Origin: Chloroflexaceae bacterium
Lineage (GTDB): Bacteria; Chloroflexota; Chloroflexia; Chloroflexales; Chloroflexaceae
DNA: 64,000 nucleotides
Direction: 5' to 3'
Assembly: GCA_012031225.1 (NCBI GenBank)
Contig: JAAUTZ010000001.1
Span: 1 to 64,000 of the forward strand
The position numbers and the translations under genes are program-made. Shown here piece by piece: positions 42,074 to 51,020 of the stretch. The notes below the pieces were generated by a model. That model was given only the letters and a program-made list of their open reading frames with translations. It was not told where the DNA came from and did no database searches. Every line of letters starts with the position of its first letter. Position 1 is the stretch's first letter.

Positions 42074-45000
42074 CTACACGACTGCCCACACGCTGCCTAA
42101 AGGGGTGCGCGTGATCTCGATCCGAGCGGGGAAGCGGTCTTTCAGATCGTCAATGTGGGTGATGACAAGAATGCGCTTGAAGTCATCTTGCACGCTGCTG
42201 ATCGCCTCGATGAAGCGTTCGCGCCCCTCCGTATCAAGTGCGCCAAAGCCTTCATCAATAATCAGCAGCTCCAACCGTGACCCTGCCCGCCCCGCCAGCA
42301 TCCGTGAGAGCGCGACCCGGATCGCAAAGTTGATCCGCATCGCCTCACCGCCACTAAAGGCATCGTAGCTGCGTGTTCCCAGTGCATCGGCAATCTTGAT
42401 GTCGAGCGTCTCACTCACATTGCCCTGCTTGGTGGTGCGCTGCATCTCAAAGCTAATGTGCATCTGATTGCCGGTCATGCGCCCTAGCAGGCGATTGGCT
42501 TCGCGCTCAATTTCGGGGATCGCCGTCTCAATCAGCAGGGCTTGCACCCCCTGCTTGCCAAAGGCTTTGCCGAGTTCCTCAAAGAGGCTCTGGCGGTGTG
42601 CTTTAGCATCCCGTTCGGTGGTGCGCTGTTGAACTTCGCGGGCCGCCTGTTCAGCCCGCTCACGTAGCCCGCGTAGCTCGATCAGGGCGGTAGTCGCAGC
42701 ATCGCGGGCGGTGCGTTGCTGGCTCAGGGCAGCAGTCGCGGCTTGCACCTGCTGCGCGAGGGTGGGCAAGGCGTGCAGGCGAGCGGCATACTCACTGCTG
42801 CGGGTGCGCTGTTCGTTGATTTGGGCGGCGATGCGGGCGATCAATTCGTGCTGGGTAGCAAGTGCTTCGCGGGTACTGCTCAGGCGTTGCGTGGCGAGCC
42901 GCAGTTCGGTTTCGCGCTGCTCCCACTGCACGAGGCGTTGCACAGCGGTGCGGGCGGCAGTGTGCTGATCGGGGCTGTAGCCCAATGCCTCTAGTTGGGC
43001 TTCAACGGCACGCCCCTGCTGGCGCACATCATGGGCGAAGTCGCCCGTGTCTATCCGGGCTTGCAGCGCATCACGTTGGGCCTCTAGCGCAGGCAGGGCG
43101 GCAAGCGCGGCGTGGATCTGCTGGGTGCGCTGGTGGGCGGTGTGCTGTTCCGCCTGTAGCCGACTCTGGTCAGCAAGCTGGGCTTCAAAGTCGGTCAGCT
43201 GCTGATCGAGGGCGTGCTGGCGTTGCTCGATCTGCTCGATAGCCGGGTGCGGATCAAGCAGAGCACCGAGCAGCGTGTTTAGCTCTGCGCCGAGTCTTGC
43301 CAATGCGGTGCGCGTTTCTGGGGCAAAGGTCATGTCGGCTAGCTCTGCCGCAAGCTGGGCAAGGGTCGTCTGCAAGGCGGCGTGTTCGGACTGGGCCTGT
43401 GCGTGGCGGGTTTGGCGGTCGTGGAGGGTGGGCAAGCGGGCAGCGGCTTGGCGGGCGTGATCGAGTGTCCGTTCAGTGTCGCTCAGTTCCGCGCGCAACG
43501 CCGCCAGTTCTTGATCGAGCTGGGTGATCTGAGTTTGTGCGGCGGCCTGCTCTGCCGCCAAACGCGCCAATTCAGTCGCATAGTGTTGTTGAATGTTGTG
43601 CATCCCCGCCGCACCGAGTTCGCTCTGGCACAGCGGGCAGGTGGTGGTCTCGGCTGCGTGCAGGCTGCGTTGGCGTTGCTGGTGCTGCTTGGTGAGCATG
43701 TCGTACTGCTTCAATTGGGCGTGCTGCTCGGCGAGCGTGCGGCTCAGGTGCGTTTCGCGTTGCCGCAGATCGGCAAGGTGCGGCGCAAGTTCCGTGCTGC
43801 GCTGGTGTTGGGCTTGGGCGTGCTGAAGCTCTTGTTCAAGCTGGGCATAGGTGGCTAGCTCCTGCCCAAGGCGATGCAGATCGCGCTGGGCTGTTGCCTG
43901 TTGCTGTTCCAATTCGCGTTGGGCCCGCGCCAGCTCGGTGCGGTGCTGGTCATACTGGCGCAGTAGCGGGCGGGCGCGGTGGAGTTGTTCCGCAATGGTG
44001 TTGCGCTCGGCGCGGCACGCAGCGCGGGCGGTTGTCAGGTCGGCAAGGGTGGCAAGCTGGGCCTCACGCTGGGCAATCTGCTGGGCAAGGATGGGCAGTT
44101 CAGCGCGCTGGGCATACAAGCCAGCGAGCGGATGCTGTTCCTGTTCGTACTGCGACTTGAGCTGGCGCAGGGCATCTTTGAGCTGATCTTGCAGTTCGCG
44201 GCGCACCTCGCGCAAGGCATCATACTGCGGCTGAAGGGTATCGAGATGGGCGAGCGTGGCACGGGCGGCGGCAAGCTCGGCAAGCCCGGCGCGGATCGTT
44301 GGCTCCTGTGCAAGGATGGTTTCATCGGCGGCGATGCGCTGTTCAAGCTCGGCAACCTTGTGCTGATACTCCTGCTGGGTACGCTCCTGCGCGGCAATCT
44401 CGGTGAGCAGGTCGCGCTGCTGCTGTTGGATTTGGTGCAGGGTGTGGTATTGCCCTTCGAGATCACGTAGGGCGGCTTCGCTGGTGAGCAGGGCGGCTTC
44501 AAGTTCGTGCAGGTGGGTGGCTGCCGCCGTTGCTGCTTGTACATATTCGGGCAATTTATCTGCATCGTGCTGGCGTTCGCTAATCAAGTTCGTGAGGACA
44601 AGCACCGTGCTGTCGAGTTCGCGGGCGTTGTCCCGGGCGGCTTTGGCGAGGTCATCGTAGATTGCTAGCTCTAGCATCTCGCCAAGTACGGCTTTGCGTT
44701 CGCCGGGCGTTTTGCGGGTGAACTCATCGGCGCGGCCTTGCATCAAGAACGAGGTATTGATAAAGGTGTCGTAGCCCATGCCCAACGTGCGGATAATGGC
44801 GCGGTTCGTTTCGCCAATCGTGTCCTCGCCAATCGCCTTCCAGTGCCCATCGCGCCAAAGCTGGAAATCTACGCTGCTGCGCCCGGCACCGGTCTTGCCA
44901 CTGCGGGTGGTGCGCCCCCGTTCGCGGCGGCGGGCAACCCGATACTGCTGATCGTTGAGGCGAAAACCAAACTCGACGCGCATCTCGGTTGCGCCTTGTG

Positions 45001-45187
45001 CGATCAGCTCATCGTCGCTAGTGCGGGCACTGCCCCACACGGCCCATGTGATTGCGTCGAGCAACGCCGATTTCCCGGCACCGTTCTCGCCAGAAAGACA
45101 GGCAACGTGCAAGCCATCGAAGCTGAGGCGGCGGGCTTCCCCCCGATAGCACATGAAGTTTTCGAGTTCGAGATAATCTGGGATCAT
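42074..45187 (-). CDS. sbcC: SbcC/Rad50-type DNA repair ATPase
   Basis: The 1037-residue SMC-like ATPase has Walker A CLSGENGAGKSALLDAITW near residue 30, a long antiparallel coiled coil rich in Gln, Ala and Arg, the zinc hook CPLC near residue 520, signature AFSGGEAMRINFAIR and Walker B LLIIDEGFGALD near the end. With its nuclease partner SbcD/Mre11 it cuts hairpins and DNA ends. No sbcD gene is adjacent: upstream lies a repeat array, downstream mutL. The gene is in the same orientation as mutL, with 79 bp between them. Its substrate class (hairpins) is notable because this window has several large inverted arrays. Confidence 0.92.
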   Translation of the reverse strand: MIPDYLELENFMCYRGEARRLSFDGLHVACLSGENGAGKSALLDAITWAVWGSARTSDDELIAQGATEMRVEFGFRLNDQQYRVARRRERGRTTRSGKTGAGRSSVDFQLWRDGHWKAIGEDTIGETNRAIIRTLGMGYDTFINTSFLMQGRADEFTRKTPGERKAVLGEMLELAIYDDLAKAARDNARELDSTVLVLTNLISERQHDADKLPEYVQAATAAATHLHELEAALLTSEAALRDLEGQYHTLHQIQQQQRDLLTEIAAQERTQQEYQHKVAELEQRIAADETILAQEPTIRAGLAELAAARATLAHLDTLQPQYDALREVRRELQDQLKDALRQLKSQYEQEQHPLAGLYAQRAELPILAQQIAQREAQLATLADLTTARAACRAERNTIAEQLHRARPLLRQYDQHRTELARAQRELEQQQATAQRDLHRLGQELATYAQLEQELQHAQAQHQRSTELAPHLADLRQRETHLSRTLAEQHAQLKQYDMLTKQHQQRQRSLHAAETTTCPLCQSELGAAGMHNIQQHYATELARLAAEQAAAQTQITQLDQELAALRAELSDTERTLDHARQAAARLPTLHDRQTRHAQAQSEHAALQTTLAQLAAELADMTFAPETRTALARLGAELNTLLGALLDPHPAIEQIEQRQHALDQQLTDFEAQLADQSRLQAEQHTAHQRTQQIHAALAALPALEAQRDALQARIDTGDFAHDVRQQGRAVEAQLEALGYSPDQHTAARTAVQRLVQWEQRETELRLATQRLSSTREALATQHELIARIAAQINEQRTRSSEYAARLHALPTLAQQVQAATAALSQQRTARDAATTALIELRGLRERAEQAAREVQQRTTERDAKAHRQSLFEELGKAFGKQGVQALLIETAIPEIEREANRLLGRMTGNQMHISFEMQRTTKQGNVSETLDIKIADALGTRSYDAFSGGEAMRINFAIRVALSRMLAGRAGSRLELLIIDEGFGALDTEGRERFIEAISSVQDDFKRILVITHIDDLKDRFPARIEITRTPLGSVWAVV

Positions 45188-45191
45188 AGCG

Positions 45192-45308
45192 CAGGTGTCA
45201 GGTTACAGGTGTCAGGTTACAGGTGTCGGGTGTCAGGTTACAGGTGTCAGGTGTCAGGTGTCGGGTGTCGGGGCGGCGTGTTGCCACAACCCTAGCACCT
45301 GACACCTC
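45192..45308. repeat. Array of AGGTGTCAGG/GGTTACAGG units upstream of sbcC
   Basis: Eight or so head-to-tail units (CAGGTGTCAGGTTA, then GTGTCGGGTGTC variants) lie at 45192-45271. A short complementary arm CACCTGACACCT follows at 45296-45307. The array lies between the sbcC start and the stop of the secreted repeat gene. Confidence 0.82.
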
Positions 45309-45320
45309 TAATCGTCTCTG

Positions 45321-47285
45321 CTATTCGATGGTGAAGTAGATCACCGTCGTAATATCCTCATCCACTGTCTGCGGCTTGGATGTCCGCAGGGTCAAGTGCC
45401 ACACGCCGCGCTGGAGCGATACCGTATCGGGCGATTGCCACACGACCGTCACGCGCCCGTTGCGGTCTACGCCGGACTCGTCCGCCTCAAGCACTTCGGG
45501 ATCGCCAACGCGCACGATTGTCCCATCGGGGCGGGTGAGCCAATAGCCGACGCGCCGGCCACGCGGGTAGCCATCGGCGGTGAAGGTGAAGGTGGTGCCC
45601 GGCTGCCCCTGTTCGGGAGTAACGCTAGCACGGGCGGGGGTCTCGGTGGTGGTGAAGATGTTGAAGCCAATCGTGCGTGTTACGCGGCTGTCGCGCCCTT
45701 CCACCACCGTCTGCCAGCGTCCGGCACGGATGTAGCGCGGAGCCTTCCACTGCCACGTCAAGCTCCCGAAGCGGTTGGTCTTGAGGTCGGTAACGGCGAA
45801 ATTCGGATCGTTGCGCCCGACGGTGCGCCCATCAGGATCAATGAAGTAAATATCCACAAACTCATGCACGTTGAAGCCATCGGCATAGAAGGTAAACTCC
45901 ACGCCGGGCGAGCCATCTTCGGGCACAACTGGCGACGGCGATGCGCCTTCGGGGCGGTTGGGATCGGTGATGGTGAGCGGGATCTGCACGTAGTAGGGGC
46001 TAGATAGCCGCCCCTGCACGATGATCTGGTATGCGCCGGGCAGCATGCGCTGCGGAGCCTGCCACGTCCACGCGATGCGCCCCTCGCGGTCGGCGCGGAG
46101 TTCCGCTCCTTCGGCGATCACGCGGTTCTGCCCATCGCGGGCGGGTTGCCCCGCAGCCGTTGCGAGCCAGAAGTACGCCCGTTCCTCTGCGAGGAAGCCT
46201 TCCGCATTCAGCGTGAAGGTGGTGCCAGCGAGACCTGCGCTCGGAAAGGCTTGGCCGGGCGGCAAGCTGGTGCTAGGGCTGATTGGGTTATCGCCCTCGA
46301 CCACAAAGGCGATCTCTTGGTAGCCGCGAGTCTGGGTGCCATTGGTGCGGAACCGCCACACCCCCGCAGGCGTAGCGGGGGGCGACTCCCACTGCCACGT
46401 TAGCACACCATTGACATCGGCGGTGAGCCATTCGCCTGCATCTTGGCTGACAAGATCCGGGCGGATCAGCCAGTTGCCGACAATCTCGTTGCGGGCAAAG
46501 CCACCAACGGTGAAGCTGAACACAGTGCCCGGTAGCCCACTGGTTGGCTCGACAAAGAGGGGCGGCGGCGGCGGCAGATCTATCGGCTCAGTCGGATTAT
46601 CAATGCGGAAGGTCATATCCAGCGTGTAGCCCGTGCTGATGCCAAGCGCACGAAACACCCACGTCCCCGGCTCGGCATCCAGTGGCGCAGTCCACAAGCG
46701 GAAAATCTGCCCATCAGGATCTACCGATTGCCCTTGCTCTACATCGCGCACCGTGCCGTCGGGCTGGATAAACCACGAGCCGACCTGCTCACTAGGCGCA
46801 AAGCCTGTGCTCCGCCCAACAAAGGTGAAGGTGGTGCCGGGCACACCGGAACGCGGCTCAACAAAAAACGATGTCTGGGGCGTACCAGTCTGCGTCCCTT
46901 CAACGGTGAAAGGAATGCGGATGATCGTGCGCGAGCGGGAGCCGCGTGCAATCGCTAGCCAGTTGCCGCCGGGCGCATCATCCGGCGATTGCCAGACCCA
47001 GCTTGCGTTGCCATCGGGATCGGAGAAGATGCGGTTAGACGCAACATCGGTACCGAGCGAGCGCGTGCGGCCGCGCGGGTCTTCGAGCCACGCCTCAATC
47101 TGTTCACTAGAACCGAGTCCTTCTGCGGCAAAGCTGAACAGCGTTCCGGCTGCCCCGGCTGCGGGGCTGACGCTGCCACTTGCGGCCCGAACGGGGAGCG
47201 TGGGCAACCCCGCCAGCAGCAGGGCTACCAGCAGCAGCAGCCTGATTGCGGGAGGGGCGATGCGATCTTGATGATAGCGATTCAT
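45321..47285 (-). CDS. Secreted protein with six Ig/IPT-like repeats
   Basis: The 654-residue product has a signal peptide (RLLLLVALLLAGLPTLPVRA) and six repeats of about 100 residues. Each opens with a P-x-x-G-x-P/A-G-T-x-F-x-F pattern, then GF-x-x-x-E-x-V-x-x-W and x-PDG-x (for example GVPGTTFTFVGRSTGFAPSE and GQPGTTFTFTADGYPRGRRV), and ends in a Trp-rich strand (WVWQSPDDAPGGNW, WQWKAPRYIRAGRW). This is an all-beta Ig or IPT-like fold, related by pattern to the protein at 18411. AAGGATGG before the ATG at 47285 fixes the start. No anchor is visible, so it is likely secreted or held by other wall proteins. Function unknown. Confidence 0.78.
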   Translation of the reverse strand: MNRYHQDRIAPPAIRLLLLVALLLAGLPTLPVRAASGSVSPAAGAAGTLFSFAAEGLGSSEQIEAWLEDPRGRTRSLGTDVASNRIFSDPDGNASWVWQSPDDAPGGNWLAIARGSRSRTIIRIPFTVEGTQTGTPQTSFFVEPRSGVPGTTFTFVGRSTGFAPSEQVGSWFIQPDGTVRDVEQGQSVDPDGQIFRLWTAPLDAEPGTWVFRALGISTGYTLDMTFRIDNPTEPIDLPPPPPLFVEPTSGLPGTVFSFTVGGFARNEIVGNWLIRPDLVSQDAGEWLTADVNGVLTWQWESPPATPAGVWRFRTNGTQTRGYQEIAFVVEGDNPISPSTSLPPGQAFPSAGLAGTTFTLNAEGFLAEERAYFWLATAAGQPARDGQNRVIAEGAELRADREGRIAWTWQAPQRMLPGAYQIIVQGRLSSPYYVQIPLTITDPNRPEGASPSPVVPEDGSPGVEFTFYADGFNVHEFVDIYFIDPDGRTVGRNDPNFAVTDLKTNRFGSLTWQWKAPRYIRAGRWQTVVEGRDSRVTRTIGFNIFTTTETPARASVTPEQGQPGTTFTFTADGYPRGRRVGYWLTRPDGTIVRVGDPEVLEADESGVDRNGRVTVVWQSPDTVSLQRGVWHLTLRTSKPQTVDEDITTVIYFTIE

Positions 47286-47644
47286 ATGTCCATCCTTAAC
47301 GTGTGGGTGCTGGGCTAGGCGAGCTATGCCGACAATGCGGTGCGGAGCCGGCCCCATAACCCCCGCTAGCTACCACTTAATCCGTAGGCATCAGCTGTAG
47401 CACCTGTGCTATACTGAATCTATTCAGAGCATACCATATCGGCGGGCGACGTGCATCATGCCAGTGGCGTAGATCACCCTCTCCCTCCATGACGCACTGC
47501 CGCTAGCTCAGGTTGCATTCAGGCGGCTGTCATTCGCGTGTCAGGCATGCGAGGCGCAAACACGGGAACGAAATCGGTGCTGTTTGCGTATTACCTAACG
47601 GATAGACCAAACTACTCCGGCATAGGCCGGAGTGCAGATACCTT
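47286..47644 (+). promoter_or_regulatory. Divergent gap with extended -10 and leader hairpin of the META lipoprotein gene
   Basis: No gene is visible here. TGC-TATACT (47407-47415) is an extended -10 facing right. ACTCCGGC-ATAG-GCCGGAGT (47614-47633) is a perfect 8-bp hairpin just before the start codon region; it buries a GGAG (47629-47632) that would otherwise serve the ATG at 47645, leaving GAGGAG (47647-47652) free for the ATG at 47666. Confidence 0.5.
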
Positions 47645-49969
47645 ATGAGGAGTAACCCTACTACGATGCGAATGATGCTTGTAACCCTAACGATGCTACT
47701 CGCTATCGGGACGCTGGCCGCGTGTGGAACCACGCCACCGCCCGCTACGCCCGATGCTGCGCCGGTAGCTGGTGGCCCGGAGCGGACGATCTTCGTTGCC
47801 GCCGAGACTGCGCCTTGCACAGGCGTAGCCCCGATGGACTGCCTCCAGATCAAAGAGAGCCGCGACGCAGAGTGGCAGCTCTACTACGATCAGATTGAAG
47901 GCTTTGCCTACGAACCCGGCTTTGAATACGAGCTACAGGTGCGTGAGGAGACAATTGAGAACCCGCCTGCGGATGGCTCATCGCGCAAGCTGATCTTGAT
48001 TGCTGTTGTCAATCGCACCCCCGTCGGCAATGGAACCGCCGCCAACATCCCCGCCGATCTGCTCGGCAAGCAGTGGGTGCTAGAGAGCTTTGGTGCGGCA
48101 GATGCCCAACAGCCGTTGCTTGAGGGCACCGCGATCACGCTAGGCTTTGACGAAGAGGGCGGGCGCATCACTGGCTCGGCGGGCTGCAACAACTACTTTG
48201 CGGGGGTGAGCTTCGCGGGCGATGCGTTGAGCATCTCCGCCCCCGGCGCAACCCAGAAGCTCTGCCCGGATGTCGAGGGCATTATGGAGCAGGAGTACGC
48301 CTACCTGCAACTGCTCGAACAGGTTACAGGCTTCACGCTCGAAGAGCGCAGCCTGACCTTGAGCGCAGGCGATACGGTGCTGCTGTTCCGCTCAGGCCCC
48401 CCCAGCACAGGCGCACGCGAGGAGACCCCCGCCCCCCCCGCCAACCCACTCGCGGGCACAGAATGGACCCTCGTCGAGATTACTGTCGGTGAGGTGGTGA
48501 CCCCTGCGCTGCCTGATGCCCCCGCGAGCATCAGCTTCGATCCTGAGGGCGAAGCAGGCCGCTATGCAGGCACGGGCGGCTGCAACCGCTTGGCGGGCAG
48601 CTACAGCGTGAATGGCGATAGCATCAGCTTCGAGGCGGGCATTTCAACCCTGATCGCCTGCCCAGAGCCGATTATGGCGCAGGAGTTGCAAGTGACAGAG
48701 GCCCTGCTGGCAGCAACCCGCTTTGAAGTGGTGGATGATCGTTTGACCATCTTCTTTGCCGGTGCAGATGGCAATCTGAATACACTGCTGTTCAGCCGGG
48801 CCAGTGCGAATGATGCCAACCCAATCCCGAACACGATCCCGCCGACGAGTGGCGACCAACTGCCGCCGCTAGCTGGGGTGGCGTGGAACCTGATCGCCTT
48901 TGTGGAGGATGGCACAGAAACCCCCGCATTGCCCGATGCCCCGGCCAACATCACCTTCGATGGAGCAGGCCGCTACAGTGGCACCGGCGGCTGCAACCGT
49001 TTGGCGGGCGGATATAGCATGAGTGGTGATGCGATTACGTTTGATATGGGCTTGTCTACGATGATGGCGTGCCCAGAGCCGATTATGGATCAGGAGCTGC
49101 GCTTCAACCAATCGCTCAACGATGCCACGCGCTTCGTCGCTGATGCCAGCACCCTGACGATCTTCTTTACGACGGCAAGCGGCGGCGAGGGCGAGCTGCG
49201 CTTTGCGGCGGACAGTACCAGCACCACCCCCGCACCAAGCGGCGAGCAGAGCCTCACCGATGCAACGTGGCGGCTAGTCTCGCTGAATCAGGGCGGCGTA
49301 GCCGTGCCCGTCTTGGCAGATACCACCCCTGAGATCACCTTTGAAGCAGATGGCAGTGTGGCTGGTTCGGGCGGCTGTAACCGCTTCTTTGGCGGCTACA
49401 CACTCGATGGCAATGCGCTCACATTCGAGGCACTGGGCAGCACGGAGATGGCGTGCGAGCCAGAGATTCTGGATCAAGAGACAGCGATGTTGACGCTGTT
49501 GGGCGCAGTCACCAATTATGAGCGGGCGGAAGATGTACTCCTGCTCAACACAGACACTGGCGATACATTAGTCTTTGAACGGCAAGCGGAGGATACGATG
49601 GGCACGAATGAATTGACAGGCACGGCATGGAAACTGACCACGCTGGTCAGCGCAGGCACGGCGACCAGTGCCATCGTGAATGCGGAGATTGGGCGCGAGG
49701 CTGGCTTCCAGTTCCTGCCCGAAGGTCGGGTTTCGGGCAGCGGCGGCTGCAATGTAATCAACGCGGGCTTCACCCTCGCTGGCAACACGATCAGCTTTGG
49801 GCCTGCGATGAGTACCATGATGGCCTGCGCCGAAGATGTGATGCAGCAGGAATTTGCCTTTACGCAAGCCCTCGAACAGATCGAGACCTTCACGCTTGAG
49901 GGCGATACGTTGACGCTCAGCTCGGCCGATCAGCAGACCCAGCTGATCTTCGAGCGCGTCGCCGAATAG
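47645..49969 (+). CDS. Lipoprotein with DUF4377-like domain and five META (HslJ-like) domains
   Basis: The 774-residue product starts with a lipoprotein signal (LVTLTMLLAIGTLAACG). Residues about 45-130 resemble DUF4377 (TIFVAAETAPCTG, CLQIKESRDAEWQLYY, YELQV). Five META domains follow at about 145, 270, 410, 535 and 655. Each has the opening LxGTxWxL, GRxxGxGGCNxxxGxY and a later MACPEPIMxQE motif whose two cysteines could form a disulfide. META proteins such as HslJ are linked to heat and novobiocin resistance in Escherichia coli. Five copies in one chain is unusual. An in-frame ATG at 47666 is an equally good start. A terminator follows at 50049. Confidence 0.87.
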   Translation: MRSNPTTMRMMLVTLTMLLAIGTLAACGTTPPPATPDAAPVAGGPERTIFVAAETAPCTGVAPMDCLQIKESRDAEWQLYYDQIEGFAYEPGFEYELQVREETIENPPADGSSRKLILIAVVNRTPVGNGTAANIPADLLGKQWVLESFGAADAQQPLLEGTAITLGFDEEGGRITGSAGCNNYFAGVSFAGDALSISAPGATQKLCPDVEGIMEQEYAYLQLLEQVTGFTLEERSLTLSAGDTVLLFRSGPPSTGAREETPAPPANPLAGTEWTLVEITVGEVVTPALPDAPASISFDPEGEAGRYAGTGGCNRLAGSYSVNGDSISFEAGISTLIACPEPIMAQELQVTEALLAATRFEVVDDRLTIFFAGADGNLNTLLFSRASANDANPIPNTIPPTSGDQLPPLAGVAWNLIAFVEDGTETPALPDAPANITFDGAGRYSGTGGCNRLAGGYSMSGDAITFDMGLSTMMACPEPIMDQELRFNQSLNDATRFVADASTLTIFFTTASGGEGELRFAADSTSTTPAPSGEQSLTDATWRLVSLNQGGVAVPVLADTTPEITFEADGSVAGSGGCNRFFGGYTLDGNALTFEALGSTEMACEPEILDQETAMLTLLGAVTNYERAEDVLLLNTDTGDTLVFERQAEDTMGTNELTGTAWKLTTLVSAGTATSAIVNAEIGREAGFQFLPEGRVSGSGGCNVINAGFTLAGNTISFGPAMSTMMACAEDVMQQEFAFTQALEQIETFTLEGDTLTLSSADQQTQLIFERVAE

Positions 49970-50048
49970 GGATCGCGCACCCGCGCTGTTCTGCGCGAGC
50001 ATAACGATCAGGATCAGTGCGGGGGCGGACAACCGCCCAGTGCAGCTA

Positions 50049-50074
50049 GGGCATTCCACACGGGATGCCCTTTT
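50049..50074 (+). terminator. Intrinsic terminator of the META lipoprotein gene
   Basis: GGGCATTCC pairs with GGGATGCCC (one G-T pair) around ACAC and is followed by TTTT. It lies about 80 bp after the stop. Confidence 0.8.
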
Positions 50075-50211
50075 GCGATTTAGCGCAGCGGCGATTGGGA
50101 CGGCTGTCTAAATCGGTACGTACCACCTCGCTGCACGGGGACCGCCGGTAGTCTGAATCGGACGTATACTAGAGACATACAGCCTATGCTACGTAGTGAA
50201 AGGATTGACCT

Positions 50212-50700
50212 ATGCTGAACCCGACCTACCGGGCCCTCGTGTTGGATCAGCTTGCCCGCTTTCGGGGCACGCTCGGCTACATCATCAGCCACACCGACCC
50301 AGATGCGCTACGCCGTTACCGCGATGGCGGCGATGGCTGGACGGTGCAGGAGGTGATGGGGCACTTGCTCGATTTTGAGCAGGTCTTTCTTCAGCGGATG
50401 CAGGTGGTTGTGGAGACTGATAACCCCGAACTGCCCTTCCCCGATCCCGACCAGTTGGTGCTTGCAGGTGATTACAACCACCGTGATGTACAAACGGTTT
50501 ATCAGCAGTGGCACACCTACCGCACCCAGCTGCACAGCTTCCTCAGTGCCCGCGCCGAAAGCGACTGGGCCCGCCCGGCACGCCACCCCAAACGCGGCAC
50601 AATCACGCTAGAGGAGCAACTGCTTGTGACCGCGTGGCACGATCTCAACCATTTAGAACAAATCACGCATATTCTCGCCGAGCGGCGCGAAGCCGCCTAG
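50212..50700 (+). CDS. DinB family protein
   Basis: The 162-residue protein is a four-helix DinB/YfiT-like metal-binding fold. The metal histidines are at the usual places: His51 in VMGHLLDFEQ and His143/His147 in WHDLNHLEQI. DinB-like proteins are thiol-dependent transferases or stress proteins in many bacteria; the substrate here is unknown. AAAGGA precedes the ATG. It stands alone between the META lipoprotein and the GAF protein. Confidence 0.9.
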   Translation: MLNPTYRALVLDQLARFRGTLGYIISHTDPDALRRYRDGGDGWTVQEVMGHLLDFEQVFLQRMQVVVETDNPELPFPDPDQLVLAGDYNHRDVQTVYQQWHTYRTQLHSFLSARAESDWARPARHPKRGTITLEEQLLVTAWHDLNHLEQITHILAERREAA

Positions 50701-51020
50701 CGCAAGGACGCTGGCACCATGCCGCATAGGATTCGTGGGGCGCAAAGGCGGTTCGCCCAATGCTACGTAATCGTAGTATAATTTAGTTAAGGAAAGATTA
50801 CAAAATACATACGAACTCCTGCAATCACTCGATTGCTAGCAAGATTGCACGCGCATAACCACATAGCACAGCTCTTCTTTCGCACTGGCGACACCAAGCA
50901 TGGCATTGGTGCGCCAAATACGTAGCGTTTACAGGACGAGGTTTGGCACGGAGCGCAACAACCGAAAGCAGACCACCATAACGGATATAAGCCCTGATAA
51001 TGATCGAAGGAGCAACAAGC
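50701..51020 (+). other. Gap upstream of the repetitive GAF protein
   Basis: No gene is visible. The AT-rich centre has TATAAT at 50777-50782, a possible -10 with no clear -35. AAGGAG (51007-51012) is the ribosome site for the ATG at 51021. Nothing else stands out. Confidence 0.5.
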
